In this document: piece by piece, positions 1 through 8,192 of the stretch
Position numbering within the stretch: position 1 is the first letter of the stretch
How the letters are laid out: each line of letters opens with the position of its first letter
Assembly (NCBI RefSeq): GCF_006715785.1
Contig: NZ_VFNX01000003.1
Coordinates: 1-64,000 of the forward strand
DNA from: Streptomyces puniciscabiei
GTDB lineage: Bacteria > Actinomycetota > Actinomycetes > Streptomycetales > Streptomycetaceae
Direction of reading: 5' to 3'
Length of the DNA stretch: 64,000 bases
Translations under genes and position numbers: made by a program
The notes under the pieces: model-generated
What the model was told of the DNA's origin: nothing
The model's input: only the letters and a program-made list of their open reading frames with translations
Database searches by the model: none

Positions 1-849
1 TCCCTGCGTGTCGCGCAGAACGACAGCCCCCGCTACGACCACCGCACGTACGCGATGCCGAAGCGTCCGGGAGCGGACGTCACCCTGGACGTGCCGGACT
101 CCGCTCGATCGGCACAGGCCTTCACGGCCGAGGCGACGGTGCGGGTGCCGAAGGACCGACCGGCCGCCTCCCGGCTGACGGCATCGCTCGCCGCGCCCGA
201 CGGCTGGAGCGTGAGTGCCACGAGCCCCACCTCGGTCAAGCGCGTGCACCCCGGCGGCTCGGCCACCTTCACCTGGAAGGTCCAGCCGCCGGCCGGGAAA
301 CTGCCCTCCGCGTCGGCACTCACCGCCACCGTGCACTACGTGCAGAACGGACGGCAGGCCGTCGGCGCTGACGAGCGCGTCGTCGGCGGGATCCCACCGG
401 CTCCGCCGGCCGGGAGGAACGCGGTGAGCGACCTGCCGTTCCTGTCGTCCACCAACGGGTGGGGGCCGGTCGAGCGCGACACCAGCGTCGGCGAGCAGGC
501 GGCCGGGGACGGCCGTCCGATCAGCATCGCCGGAGTCCGTCACGCCAAGGGCCTGGGCACCAACTCGGTCAGCGACGTCGAGCTCTACCTCGCCGGAAAG
601 TGCTCGCGGTTCACGGCGGACGTCGGTGTGGACGACGAGACGGGTGGGGCGGGAACGGTGACGTTCTCCGTGATCGCCGACGGCAAGACCCTCGTCACCA
701 CGCCGACGCTGCGCGGCGGACAGGCCGCGCAGCCGATCGACGTCGATGTCAGCGGCGCCCAGGTGATCGACCTCAAGGTCGGTGACGCCGGCGACGGCAA
801 CGGAAACGACCACGGCGACTGGGCGATGCCGACGCTGACGTGCGGCTAG
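1..849 (+). CDS. C-terminal part of a secreted NEW3/NPCBM-domain protein (5' end outside window)
   Basis: The frame is open from base 1, so the true start lies upstream; an ATG at 55 is internal. The first half (about residues 35-115) looks like an immunoglobulin-like NEW3 domain. After a short Pro/Gly linker, residues of about 140-282 match an NPCBM-type carbohydrate-binding module, with the typical ending GDWAMPTLTCG. These two domains usually follow a catalytic glycoside hydrolase or deacetylase domain in exported Streptomyces enzymes. The catalytic part is not in the window, so the substrate cannot be named. No partner gene lies directly downstream on this strand. Confidence 0.75.
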   Translation, partial: SLRVAQNDSPRYDHRTYAMPKRPGADVTLDVPDSARSAQAFTAEATVRVPKDRPAASRLTASLAAPDGWSVSATSPTSVKRVHPGGSATFTWKVQPPAGKLPSASALTATVHYVQNGRQAVGADERVVGGIPPAPPAGRNAVSDLPFLSSTNGWGPVERDTSVGEQAAGDGRPISIAGVRHAKGLGTNSVSDVELYLAGKCSRFTADVGVDDETGGAGTVTFSVIADGKTLVTTPTLRGGQAAQPIDVDVSGAQVIDLKVGDAGDGNGNDHGDWAMPTLTCG

Positions 850-882
850 ACGCTCGCTTGGACAGAGGGTGGCCCACCTCTG

Positions 883-1134
883 TCACGGTGCCTGGCGACG
901 GCGGCCGCTCCCGCCGTCGTCGTCCGGCTCGTCCCTGGTGCGTTCGGTGGCCTCGACGCCTTCGAGTGGGTTGCCCGCCGTCGTACCGTGCTCGGGCAGG
1001 TAGCCCTCCTCGGCGCTCGCCGTACCCGGCACGGATCGCTCCCGGGCCTGGCTCTCGGCGCCCGAGTGCGCCCCGGGCTCGTCGCTGCGCGCCCGGTCGT
1101 AGCGGTCCTCTCCGTGGTCCTTCTGGTCGGTCAT
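883..1134 (-). CDS. Small acidic, probably disordered protein
   Basis: An 83-residue hydrophilic protein rich in Glu, Asp, Arg, Gly and Ser with no hydrophobic core, signal peptide or recognisable motif. Start chosen at the ATG at 1134, preceded on its strand by a weak AGGGCGGA ribosome site. It lies 29 bases downstream of the CDF gene on the same strand and could be co-transcribed with it. Function unknown. The same frame reads on upstream through the CDF gene, but that extension is an arginine-rich shadow. Such short charged proteins are common in Streptomyces. Confidence 0.5.
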   Translation of the reverse strand: MTDQKDHGEDRYDRARSDEPGAHSGAESQARERSVPGTASAEEGYLPEHGTTAGNPLEGVEATERTRDEPDDDGGSGRRRQAP

Positions 1135-1163
1135 GTCCGCCCTGGTGATCGACGTGCGGGGCG

Positions 1164-2261
1164 TCAGCGGGTGGCGTGATGGCTGAGGGCCGCGTGCGGA
1201 TCGCCGCTGCCGGGCGTGGGGTGCGGGTCGGTGTGCACGGTGGCGGCAGTCAGCCGGGGCACCGCATGGATCAGGGCGTGTTCGGCTTCGACAGCGATGG
1301 CGTGGGCCCGGGCGACGCTCAGCCGCGGGTCGACGACGATGTCGGTCTCGGCGCGCAGGCAGTGGCCGATCCAGCGCATCCGCACCGAGCCGACGTGTTC
1401 GACGCCCTCGACGGTGTGCAGGGCCCGCTCCGCGCGGTCGATCAGGGCGGGGTCGACGGAGTCCATCAGGCGCCGGCAGACCTCGCGGGCGGCGTCCTTG
1501 AGCACCATGAGGATCGCGGCGGTGATCAGCAGCCCGACGGCCGGGTCGGCCCAGCGCAGGCCGAGGGCGGCGCCGCCGGCGCCGAGCAGGACGGCGAGGG
1601 AGGTGAAGCCGTCGGTGCGGGCGTGCAGGCCATCGGCGACCAGCGCGGCCGAGCCGATCCTGCGGCCGGTGCGGATGCGGTAGCGGGCCACCCATTCGTT
1701 GCCGGCGAACCCGGCCAGCGCGGCGAGGGCGACGGCCCACAGATGGCTGACGTCGCGAGGGTGCAGCAGACGGTCGACGGCCTCGTGGGCGGCCAGCGCG
1801 GAGGAGGCGGCGATGGTCAGCACGACGGCGATGCCGGCCAGGTCCTCGGCGCGACCGTATCCGTAGGTGTAGCGGCGGTTGGCCGCCCGCCGCCCGAGCA
1901 GGAACGCGATGCCGAGAGGCACGGCGGTGAGCGCGTCGGCCGCGTTGTGGATGGTGTCGCCCAGCAGCGCGACCGACCCCGATACGGCCACGATCACCGC
2001 CTGCACGACGGTGGTCGCCCCCAGGGCGGTGAGCGACAGCCACAGCGTGCGCATCCCCTCGCGGGAGGTCTCCATCGCCGGGTCCACCTTGTCCAGCGCC
2101 TCGTGGCTGTGCGGAGTGACCAGGTGAGCGAGCCGGTGCCGGACTTCCGACCACCGCCCGCCTCCGCGGCTTTGATCATGATCATGCCCGTGACCATGAC
2201 CGTGTCCGTGGCCGCCGTGGTGGTGCCCGTGCGGCTCATGGGTGTGCGTCTGCTCGTTCAC
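1164..2261 (-). CDS. CDF-family divalent metal cation efflux transporter
   Basis: A 365-residue inner-membrane cation diffusion facilitator, expected to export Zn2+, Co2+ or a similar divalent ion in exchange for protons. The N-terminus (about residues 5-30) is a His/Gly run, a metal-binding leash. Transmembrane segments follow, with the two intramembrane metal-site motifs visible as HNAAD in TM2 and DGLHARTD in TM5, and a cytoplasmic C-terminal domain after about residue 265. Start is GTG at 2261. It is divergent from an ArsR regulator, the usual arrangement for a metal-induced pump. Confidence 0.9.
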   Translation of the reverse strand: MNEQTHTHEPHGHHHGGHGHGHGHGHDHDQSRGGGRWSEVRHRLAHLVTPHSHEALDKVDPAMETSREGMRTLWLSLTALGATTVVQAVIVAVSGSVALLGDTIHNAADALTAVPLGIAFLLGRRAANRRYTYGYGRAEDLAGIAVVLTIAASSALAAHEAVDRLLHPRDVSHLWAVALAALAGFAGNEWVARYRIRTGRRIGSAALVADGLHARTDGFTSLAVLLGAGGAALGLRWADPAVGLLITAAILMVLKDAAREVCRRLMDSVDPALIDRAERALHTVEGVEHVGSVRMRWIGHCLRAETDIVVDPRLSVARAHAIAVEAEHALIHAVPRLTAATVHTDPHPTPGSGDPHAALSHHATR

Positions 2262-2294
2262 GGTGCACCTTTCACGGACGGCGGGCTGGCCGAA

Positions 2295-2324
2295 GGTGGA
2301 CGTCGGTGGACGTCGGTGGACGTC
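2295..2324. repeat. Three tandem 10-bp repeats between the CDF and ArsR genes
   Basis: GGTGGACGTC is repeated three times in a row at an exact 10-bp period, placing one GACGTC palindrome per DNA helical turn. It sits in the 91-base divergent promoter region. It may be a multi-site operator or a slippage product; no factor is known for it. Confidence 0.6.
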
Positions 2325-2344
2325 GGTACTGCGCTCCCCCCATT

Positions 2345-2354
2345 ATGTGCACAT
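2345..2354. promoter_or_regulatory. Palindrome ATGTGCACAT overlapping the ArsR start codon
   Basis: A perfect 10-bp dyad whose last two bases are the first two of the chosen ATG. It is placed to let the ArsR protein repress its own gene and, nearby, the divergent CDF pump. This is inference from position and symmetry only. Confidence 0.35.
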
Positions 2355-2709
2355 GAACGCACGCATGCATCTGTCAGGTGCGCACCCCTCGCAACAGGCG
2401 GACGACGGCGAACGCCTCGCGGTCGCCGTGGAGGTGCTCGGCCTGCTCGCCGACCGCACCCGGCTGGCGCTGCTGCGGCGGCTCGGCGAGGGCGAGGCCG
2501 ACGTCACGACGCTGACGCAGGCGACCGACGCCGCGCGGACGTCGGTCAGCCAGCATCTGGCCCGGCTGCGTCTGGCCGGGCTCGTGACCACCCGGAAGGA
2601 GGGGCGCCGGGTCGTGTACGCCCTGCGGCACGGACATCTGCGCCGCCTGGTCGACGAGGCGCTGAACATCGCCGACCACCAGATCGGCCACCTGCCGCCG
2701 CACGACTGA
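2353..2709 (+). CDS. ArsR/SmtB-family metal-responsive repressor
   Basis: A 118-residue winged-helix protein. Residues of about 25-95 carry the ArsR fold, with recognition helix region ARTSVSQHLARLRLAGL and a wing ending in GRRVVYAL. The C-terminus has several His residues (near residues 83-115, e.g. ADHQIGHLPPHD), a plausible CzrA/SmtB alpha5-type zinc site. Start chosen at ATG 2353; an upstream extension is not family-like. There is no clear Shine-Dalgarno. The divergent CDF gene suggests it derepresses efflux on metal binding. The metal is not proven. Confidence 0.88.
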   Translation: MNARMHLSGAHPSQQADDGERLAVAVEVLGLLADRTRLALLRRLGEGEADVTTLTQATDAARTSVSQHLARLRLAGLVTTRKEGRRVVYALRHGHLRRLVDEALNIADHQIGHLPPHD

Positions 2710-2744
2710 CGCCCCGCCGCGAGGGGCCCGTCGGCCGGAGACGC

Positions 2745-3572
2745 TCAGGCTCCGGCGGCGGTGACCACTGCGTCCGTGGCGAAGCCGAGGAGCAGACCGA
2801 GGAGGACGCACCAGGTGGTGAGCGTCTTCAGCTGGGCCTTGCGGGCCACGGCGAGCAGTTCGATCACGACGTACAGGATGGAGCCGGCGGCCAGGCCGAG
2901 GAAGGCGATGGAGAGAGTGTCGTTCACGAGGTGCTGGCCGACGAGGGTGCCGAGGAAGGTGGGTCCGCCGCCGATCAGACCGAGCCGGAAGAGGGTGGGC
3001 CAGGTGGGGCGTTCGCCCTCGGCGGCGAGCGGCGCGACGATGCCGAAGCCCTCGGTGGCGTTGTGCAGGCCGAAGCCGATGATGAGCAGCACGGCGAGGG
3101 AGAGTTCGCCCTTGGCGGCCGAGTTGCCGATGGCCAGGCCCTCGGCGAAGTTGTGCAGGCCGATGCCGGTCGCGATCATCAGGGCGAGGGAGGCCGCCTG
3201 GCTGCGGGGGGCCGGCGCCAGCTCCGTCGCCGCGGCGGCGCCGGGACCGGCGGGACGCTCGGCGGCTGCCCGGCGGCGGGCGGTCCAGGCGTCGTAGTAC
3301 ACCAGCCCGGCGAGTCCGACGGTGAGTCCGGCCGCGAGGACCAGTCCCCCGGAGGCGACCGTCGCCCACTGGTGGTCGCTCAGCGCCGCGTCGACCGGTT
3401 CCCAGGCGTGGGTGAGGACGTCCCAGACGAGGAAGACCAGGATGCCGATGGCGACGGCGTTCAGCCCGGCCTTCAGGCGGGGCGTCGGGGTGCGCAGCCG
3501 GCCGAGCGGAAGGCCGAGGTAGATGGTGAAGCCCGCGATGGCGCCGAGCAGGGCGATGTTGCCGCTGGACAT
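2745..3572 (-). CDS. ZIP-family metal ion transporter
   Basis: A 275-residue polytopic membrane protein of the ZIP family, which carries Zn2+, Fe2+ or Mn2+ into the cytoplasm. The paired metal-site helices are clear: HNFAEGLAIGNSA (about residue 155) and GFGLHNATEGFGI (about 180). A hydrophilic Ala/Pro/Arg-rich loop near residues 105-130 separates the N-terminal and C-terminal helices. Start ATG 3572 is preceded by a GGGAG ribosome site. An iron box lies 74 bases upstream, so expression is probably repressed by iron-loaded DmdR/IdeR and iron is a likely substrate. Confidence 0.88.
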   Translation of the reverse strand: MSSGNIALLGAIAGFTIYLGLPLGRLRTPTPRLKAGLNAVAIGILVFLVWDVLTHAWEPVDAALSDHQWATVASGGLVLAAGLTVGLAGLVYYDAWTARRRAAAERPAGPGAAAATELAPAPRSQAASLALMIATGIGLHNFAEGLAIGNSAAKGELSLAVLLIIGFGLHNATEGFGIVAPLAAEGERPTWPTLFRLGLIGGGPTFLGTLVGQHLVNDTLSIAFLGLAAGSILYVVIELLAVARKAQLKTLTTWCVLLGLLLGFATDAVVTAAGA

Positions 3573-3645
3573 GGGGAGAACTCCGGGTCGTGCTCAGGTG
3601 GCGACCCGGTGGGGGCGGGCTGCCTGGGGACCAGCTCAGCATAGG

Positions 3646-3664
3646 TTAGGTGTGCCTTACCTAA
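3646..3664. promoter_or_regulatory. Iron box (DmdR/IdeR-type operator)
   Basis: TTAGGTGTGCCTTACCTAA has perfect 6-bp outer arms (TTAGGT/ACCTAA) and agrees with the actinobacterial iron-box consensus at about 15 of 19 positions. The nearest gene reading away from it is the ZIP transporter on the minus strand. Confidence 0.8.
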
Positions 3665-3763
3665 GGGTCCCCTGTGCGGCGCTTGGCTGAATCTTGACGG
3701 ACCCGTTGCCGGGCGGTGTCCCGGCCACCCGGCCGTACCCGGTCCTCCGTACCCGGTCCTCCT

Positions 3764-4243
3764 TCACTCGAGGCATCCCGTGAGCCGCTCGTAGGCGTGA
3801 TGGGCGGTGCTGATCAGGTGTTCGGCCTCGGCACGGCTGCCGCAGTCGGTGACCTCGCCCGCGTCCAGGTGCTGCAGGCGGGCCAGCACGGCGGCCCAGG
3901 CGTCGCCCTCGGCATGCCAGCGGGGCAGGTCGCCGGTGTCGACGAGGCCGATGAAGGAAGGGTCCTCGGCCACGCACAGCAGCACGGGGGCGGCGGGCAC
4001 GGCCTGGTTCACGAGGCGATGCAGGACGCCCAGCGGCCATGCGGGCACGGTGGCGCCGGCCAGGGCTGGTTCGGGCATCAGTACCAGGGCGTCCAGGGGC
4101 GACCCGTCGGCGTCGAGGGTGTCCGGGATCCGTCCGTGTCCGACCGGCCAGCCCGTCGAGGTGAGGCGGCCGGAGGCGCCGTCCTCGGACGTCCGGATGG
4201 TGGAGGAAGCGGTGGCGTCGATGTCGACGGTGATCCGGGGCAT
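3764..4243 (-). CDS. Inorganic-pyrophosphatase-like protein with degenerate active site
   Basis: A 159-residue soluble protein; start ATG 4243 is set by a strong GAGGAGG nine bases upstream. Residues of about 35-72 follow family I pyrophosphatase (ADGSPLDALVLMPEP then PLGVL). Compared with E. coli PPase, only D65 and D70 of the metal-binding aspartates are kept: D67 is Ser, and the counterparts of K29, E31, R43, Y55, D97 and D102 are not visible. It is therefore probably not a pyrophosphatase, perhaps a regulatory or repurposed relative. It stands alone, between the ZIP and MFS genes on the same strand. Confidence 0.7.
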   Translation of the reverse strand: MPRITVDIDATASSTIRTSEDGASGRLTSTGWPVGHGRIPDTLDADGSPLDALVLMPEPALAGATVPAWPLGVLHRLVNQAVPAAPVLLCVAEDPSFIGLVDTGDLPRWHAEGDAWAAVLARLQHLDAGEVTDCGSRAEAEHLISTAHHAYERLTGCLE

Positions 4244-4468
4244 GACCCTGACCTCCTCGGACGTGAGCATGGTCAGCGGGTAGAGGCCATCGGCACCGTG
4301 TCGGTGCGGCCGGCGGCGCGCCCCGTCGCCGGATACCAGCAGTCTCCTGCCGGACGACCGCGGCGGCAACCAACCGGGGCCGTGGGCGGCAGGTGCTCCG
4401 ACGGCAGAGCAACGGTGCACCGCCCCGCTGCCTCGGCATTCGCATCCCGCCCGCGGGCGGCCCTTGTG

Positions 4469-5689
4469 TCAGCGGCCGTCGGCCCAGGTGACCAGCAGCA
4501 ACACCACGGACAGGGCCTGGATCGCGACCACCACCGTGATCAGCGCGGGGATCGAGTAGCCGTACAGCCCGCCGGTCAGCGCGCCGCCGGCCAGGCTCGC
4601 CGCGCCGACGACGCCCGCGAAGAGTCCGTACGCGGTCGCCCGCCGCCCGCTGGGCACCAGGTCCGCGACCGTCGCGCGCAGGGTCGACTCCTGGATGCCC
4701 ATGGCCGCGCCCCACACGAGGGACCCGAGCACCGCGACGGCGACCGTGTCGGTGAACGCCAGCGCCACCACGCCCGCCGCGAGGACGGGCAGGGCGATCA
4801 GCACGCGGGGGCCGAGCCGGTCGTACAGCCAGCCGGTGGCCAGCGCGGCGACCGCGTCCACGGCCATCGCCGCCGCGTACAGCACCGGCACCCACGCGGT
4901 GGACAGCAGATGGCGCTGGACGAGGTGGTAGGAGAGCACGCCGAAGGTGGCGAAGCCGGTCGTGGTGGCCGCGGTGAAGGCGGCGTAGGTCCAGAACGCC
5001 CTCGGCAGCCGCCCCTCCCGCCCGGCCGGTGTCCTGGGCGCCGCGGCCGTCATCTCGCGCTCGTAGGCCTCCGGGTCCGGCACCCGGGCCCGCAGCCGGA
5101 ACAGCAGCAGGAGTACGGCGATGCCGGGGACGGCGAGCACACCGAGCGCGGGGCCGTAGTCGTTCCCGGTCAGCGCGAGCACGCCCGCCACCAGCAGCGG
5201 GCCGACCAGGGCGCCGATCTGGTCCATCGCCTCGTGGACGGCGAAGCCGCGGCCCCGCCCGGTGGCGGCGGTGGCATGCGACAACAGCGTGTCCTTCGCC
5301 GGTGAGCGCACCGCCTTGCCGACCCGCTCGGCGATCACCAGCACGCACGCGGCCCACAGCACCCCGGCCACGCCCAGCAGCGGGACCGAGGCGACCGTCA
5401 GGGCGTATCCGGCGATCGCCAGTCCCCAGAAGCGGCGGGTCCGGTCGGCCATCGGCCCGGACACCAGCCGCAAGCCCAGCGCCGCGGCCTCACCGGCGCC
5501 GGTGACCACTCCGACGACGAGGGCGGACGCGCCCAGCGAGGCCAGCAGCGGGCCGGTGATCGAACGGGCGCCCTCGTAGACGACATCGGCGAGCAGGCTG
5601 ACCGTGCCGAACCAGACCACGAACCGCCACGGCCCCATCCGGACCGACGGCTGATCCGCCCCCCGCTCTCCGGACACCGGCTGATTCAT
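4469..5689 (-). CDS. MFS transporter, 12 transmembrane helices
   Basis: A 406-residue major facilitator permease with two bundles of hydrophobic helices. The loop between helices 2 and 3 carries a degenerate MFS signature (GPMADRTRRFW), repeated in the second half as YDRLGPRVLIALP. Start ATG 5689 was chosen over longer frames because GCGGAGG lies nine bases upstream and the next residues run straight into helix 1. Substrate unknown. It is divergent from the methyltransferase gene. Confidence 0.85.
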   Translation of the reverse strand: MNQPVSGERGADQPSVRMGPWRFVVWFGTVSLLADVVYEGARSITGPLLASLGASALVVGVVTGAGEAAALGLRLVSGPMADRTRRFWGLAIAGYALTVASVPLLGVAGVLWAACVLVIAERVGKAVRSPAKDTLLSHATAATGRGRGFAVHEAMDQIGALVGPLLVAGVLALTGNDYGPALGVLAVPGIAVLLLLFRLRARVPDPEAYEREMTAAAPRTPAGREGRLPRAFWTYAAFTAATTTGFATFGVLSYHLVQRHLLSTAWVPVLYAAAMAVDAVAALATGWLYDRLGPRVLIALPVLAAGVVALAFTDTVAVAVLGSLVWGAAMGIQESTLRATVADLVPSGRRATAYGLFAGVVGAASLAGGALTGGLYGYSIPALITVVVAIQALSVVLLLVTWADGR

Positions 5690-5819
5690 CCCCACAGCGC
5701 CTCCGCGTTCACGGACGTGACGAGCCCTGCCGCCGTGCCACCGCTGCTTCCCAGCCACCATGCGGCGCGTCGCCGTCGCTGGGCACCCTACCGCCCAGGG
5801 ACGTTGCGAGAATGCCCGG

Positions 5820-6515
5820 ATGACAGCCGGGACCGCGTACCACGGTGAGATGGGCGAACAGTTCGCGTCGCAGGCCACGGACAGCACGTACCACGCGCAT
5901 ACGGACCGGCCGGCCATGCTGAGGCTCGCCGGTGAGGTGACCGGACTCCGGGTCCTGGACCTCGGGTGTGGGGCCGGCCACTACCTCGCGGAATTCCTGG
6001 ACCGGGGAGCCGCTCAGGTCGTGGGCGTGGACGGGAGCGAGACCCTCCTGCACCGCGCGCGGGAGCGGATCGGGGCCGATGCCGTCCTGCACCGTCACGA
6101 CCTGGAGGAGCCGGCGGCCTTTCTGGCGGACCAGTCGTTCGACCTGGTCGTCATGGCACTCGTGTACCACCACATCGACGCGCGCCCACAACTCCTCGCC
6201 GAGATCCGGCGCGTCCTGCGGCCGGGCGGCACCCTGCCCGTGTCCACGACCCATCCCACCGGCGACTGGGGCTACTTCGGCGGCTCCTACTTCGCTCACG
6301 AACGCGTGGAACTGCCTTTCGGCGACGGTTTCGCCCTGAGCTACTGGCGGATGACGCTGGAGCAGTTCCTCGGTGAGCTCTTGGCGGCCGGGTTCGTCCT
6401 GGAGGCTCTGGAGGAGCCGCGCGCGCAGGAGTCTGCACGGCAGGCCGATCCGCGTCGCTACGAGAAGACCCACCGCCGGCCGCACTTCCTGGCCCTCAGG
6501 CTCCGTCGCCCCTAG
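5820..6515 (+). CDS. SAM-dependent methyltransferase (class I)
   Basis: A 231-residue Rossmann-fold methyltransferase. Motif I is LRVLDLGCGAGHYL (about residues 42-55), the acidic ribose-binding residue follows at VVGVDGSE, and motif III is VLRPGGTL. The HH at VYHHID is typical of Methyltransf_11 enzymes acting on small molecules. Start ATG 5820 has no clear ribosome site but fits the family length. Substrate not deducible. It runs toward, but is separate from, the PadR unit. Confidence 0.83.
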   Translation: MTAGTAYHGEMGEQFASQATDSTYHAHTDRPAMLRLAGEVTGLRVLDLGCGAGHYLAEFLDRGAAQVVGVDGSETLLHRARERIGADAVLHRHDLEEPAAFLADQSFDLVVMALVYHHIDARPQLLAEIRRVLRPGGTLPVSTTHPTGDWGYFGGSYFAHERVELPFGDGFALSYWRMTLEQFLGELLAAGFVLEALEEPRAQESARQADPRRYEKTHRRPHFLALRLRRP

Positions 6516-6538
6516 AGGCGGTCACGGTACGCGTCTCG

Positions 6539-6572
6539 TACTACGTGACAAGTAGTATCGCGGTTCGTAGTA
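6539..6572. promoter_or_regulatory. Probable PadR operator: inverted repeat plus third half-site
   Basis: TACTAC (6539-6544) and GTAGTA (6552-6557) form a perfect dyad with a 7-bp spacer, and a third GTAGTA lies at 6567-6572, 15 bp from the second. The site ends 23 bases before the PadR start, as expected for autorepression. Confidence 0.6.
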
Positions 6573-6595
6573 TGCAGACCGGAGGAAGGAGGCTC

Positions 6596-6907
6596 ATGCA
6601 CAGCAACGACGCCCAGATGCTCGTGCTCACCGTCCTCGCGGACGGCCCGCGGCACGGATACGCCATCAACACCGCGATCGAAGAACTCACCGGCCGCAGA
6701 CTCGGCCCCGGCAGCCTCTACGGCGCGCTGTCCCGCCTGGAGGGACGCGGGCTGATCCAGCCCGCGGACGAGGCGCCCGAGACCCGGGAACGCCACCGCA
6801 CCATGCGCATCACCGACCCGGGCCGCGACCAACTGCGCGCCGAGCTCGAACAGTTGGCCCGCATCTCCGCCGCCGGCCTGCGCGCGCTCGGCATCACCCC
6901 GGCATGA
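6596..6907 (+). CDS. PadR-family transcriptional repressor
   Basis: A 103-residue winged-helix regulator. The N-terminal PadR core is clear: LTVLADGPRHGYAINTAI, then PGSLYGALSRLEGRGLI as the recognition helix and turn, then a wing ending in HRTMRITDPG. Start ATG 6596 is set by GGAGGAAGGAGG; an upstream GTG at 6545 lies inside the operator. Its stop overlaps the start of the next gene by four bases, so it probably controls the co-transcribed membrane protein. Ligand unknown. Confidence 0.88.
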   Translation: MHSNDAQMLVLTVLADGPRHGYAINTAIEELTGRRLGPGSLYGALSRLEGRGLIQPADEAPETRERHRTMRITDPGRDQLRAELEQLARISAAGLRALGITPA

Positions 6908-7668
6908 ACGCGGCCACGCTCCTGACCCGGCTCTACCCACCCGCCGTACGCGAGCGATGGGGCGAGGACATCCACCACGAGGTGTCCGCAGCCGGCATCC
7001 GCTGCTGGCCCGACACCCTCGCCGGAGCCGCACGGCTGTGGCTCCACCCCGGCGACTGGCCCGAGACGTCCAGCGGACAGACCCGCCGCGTGCTGACCGT
7101 CGCCCTGTTCGCGCTCACCGCCGCCACCGCGCTGCTGCTGCGCTCGGCCGAACCCTCCACCACCCTCACAGCCGACATCCACCACCCCCCGACCAGCCTC
7201 TGGCCCGTCCCGCTCCTGCTGGGCATCGCCCTCGCAGCGCCGCTCCCACCGCTGAGCGGCTCAGCACTCCGCGGCCTGACCGCCGCAGCGGTCCGCACCC
7301 TGGCCGCCCCGACCGCCGCGGTCGTCGCCCTGTGCCTGACGGCCTGGAGCGGCATCACCGAACACCTCACCGGCTTCGCCGACGCCGCCGCGGTCACCTC
7401 CTACTGGCTCACGCTCGGGTTCCTCGCACTCCGCCTGTGCATCCTCGTCGCCCGCATCTCCCGCACCGCCCACCTGCCCAGCACACGCCGGCTGTCCACG
7501 GCCCTCCTGTGCATCGGCACCGGACTGACGCTCGCGGCGAGCCAGAACCTCCTCGCCGCCCTCCACACCGCCGTCAGCCCCGGCTCCCTGGCCGAGAGCA
7601 CGGCACTGGGCCTCCTGGCCGCCACGGCCCTCAGCGCCGGCCGGGATCTACGACGGAACAGGGCGTAG
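6904..7668 (+). CDS. Multi-pass membrane protein paired with PadR
   Basis: A 254-residue integral membrane protein. A short soluble N-terminus (about 55 residues, including RLYPPAVRERWGEDI) resembles the start of PadR-linked permease-like proteins, then six or so hydrophobic helices follow. The ATGA overlap with the PadR gene implies translational coupling. No catalytic motif is visible. Proteins of this arrangement are often stress or antibiotic-response membrane proteins, but that is analogy. Confidence 0.75.
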   Translation: MNAATLLTRLYPPAVRERWGEDIHHEVSAAGIRCWPDTLAGAARLWLHPGDWPETSSGQTRRVLTVALFALTAATALLLRSAEPSTTLTADIHHPPTSLWPVPLLLGIALAAPLPPLSGSALRGLTAAAVRTLAAPTAAVVALCLTAWSGITEHLTGFADAAAVTSYWLTLGFLALRLCILVARISRTAHLPSTRRLSTALLCIGTGLTLAASQNLLAALHTAVSPGSLAESTALGLLAATALSAGRDLRRNRA

Positions 7669-7672
7669 CTCC

Positions 7673-8179
7673 ATGGCCCTGACCAAGCGGTGGACTTCCC
7701 GGGTTCTCCTCGTGGACGACGACGATCGTCTGCTGCTGCTGTGCGGCCGCGATCCGCGCAGGCCCGGAGCGAGATGGTGGTTCACCGTGGGTGGCGCCGT
7801 GGAGGAGGGCGAGAACTACCTCCAGGCCGCGGTGCGTGAGGTCTGGGAGGAGACGGCGCTGTCCCTGTCCACGGGACGGTTGAGCCCCGTCGTCTGGACC
7901 CGGCAGGCGATCTTCGGAGTCGACGGCCGAGTCTTCGACCAGTACGAGGAATACCGTCTCGCCCGCGTCACACCGGACGAGGCTCGCGCGATCAACATCC
8001 GGACGGAGGAGGCCCGTTACGGGCATCACTGGTGGTCCACGGCCGAACTGGCCATCACCGCGGAGACCGTACGGCCGAAGAGGATGGCAGATCTGCTGCC
8101 CGATGCCCTGGCCGTCGGCGCCCTCGACCGACAGCCCGTGCACCTGGGCGATTTCAACGAAGACACCGATCCGGAATAA
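7673..8179 (+). CDS. Nudix hydrolase
   Basis: A 168-residue hydrolase of nucleoside-diphosphate-linked compounds. The Nudix box is present as GGAVEEGENYLQAAVREV followed by WEET, with the GX5EX7REUXEE core intact; the usual last glycine is Ala. Start ATG 7673 lies four bases after the stop of the membrane protein gene, so it probably belongs to the same transcript. The substrate cannot be told from sequence. Confidence 0.88.
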   Translation: MALTKRWTSRVLLVDDDDRLLLLCGRDPRRPGARWWFTVGGAVEEGENYLQAAVREVWEETALSLSTGRLSPVVWTRQAIFGVDGRVFDQYEEYRLARVTPDEARAINIRTEEARYGHHWWSTAELAITAETVRPKRMADLLPDALAVGALDRQPVHLGDFNEDTDPE

Positions 8180-8192
8180 CGCGTACGGAGAG

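Noticed and set aside
1176..3644. An 800-codon open frame on the plus strand across the CDF, ArsR and ZIP genes
   Set aside because: It is antisense to well-supported genes and its composition (Gly, Arg, Asp, Gln runs) is that of a high-GC shadow frame.
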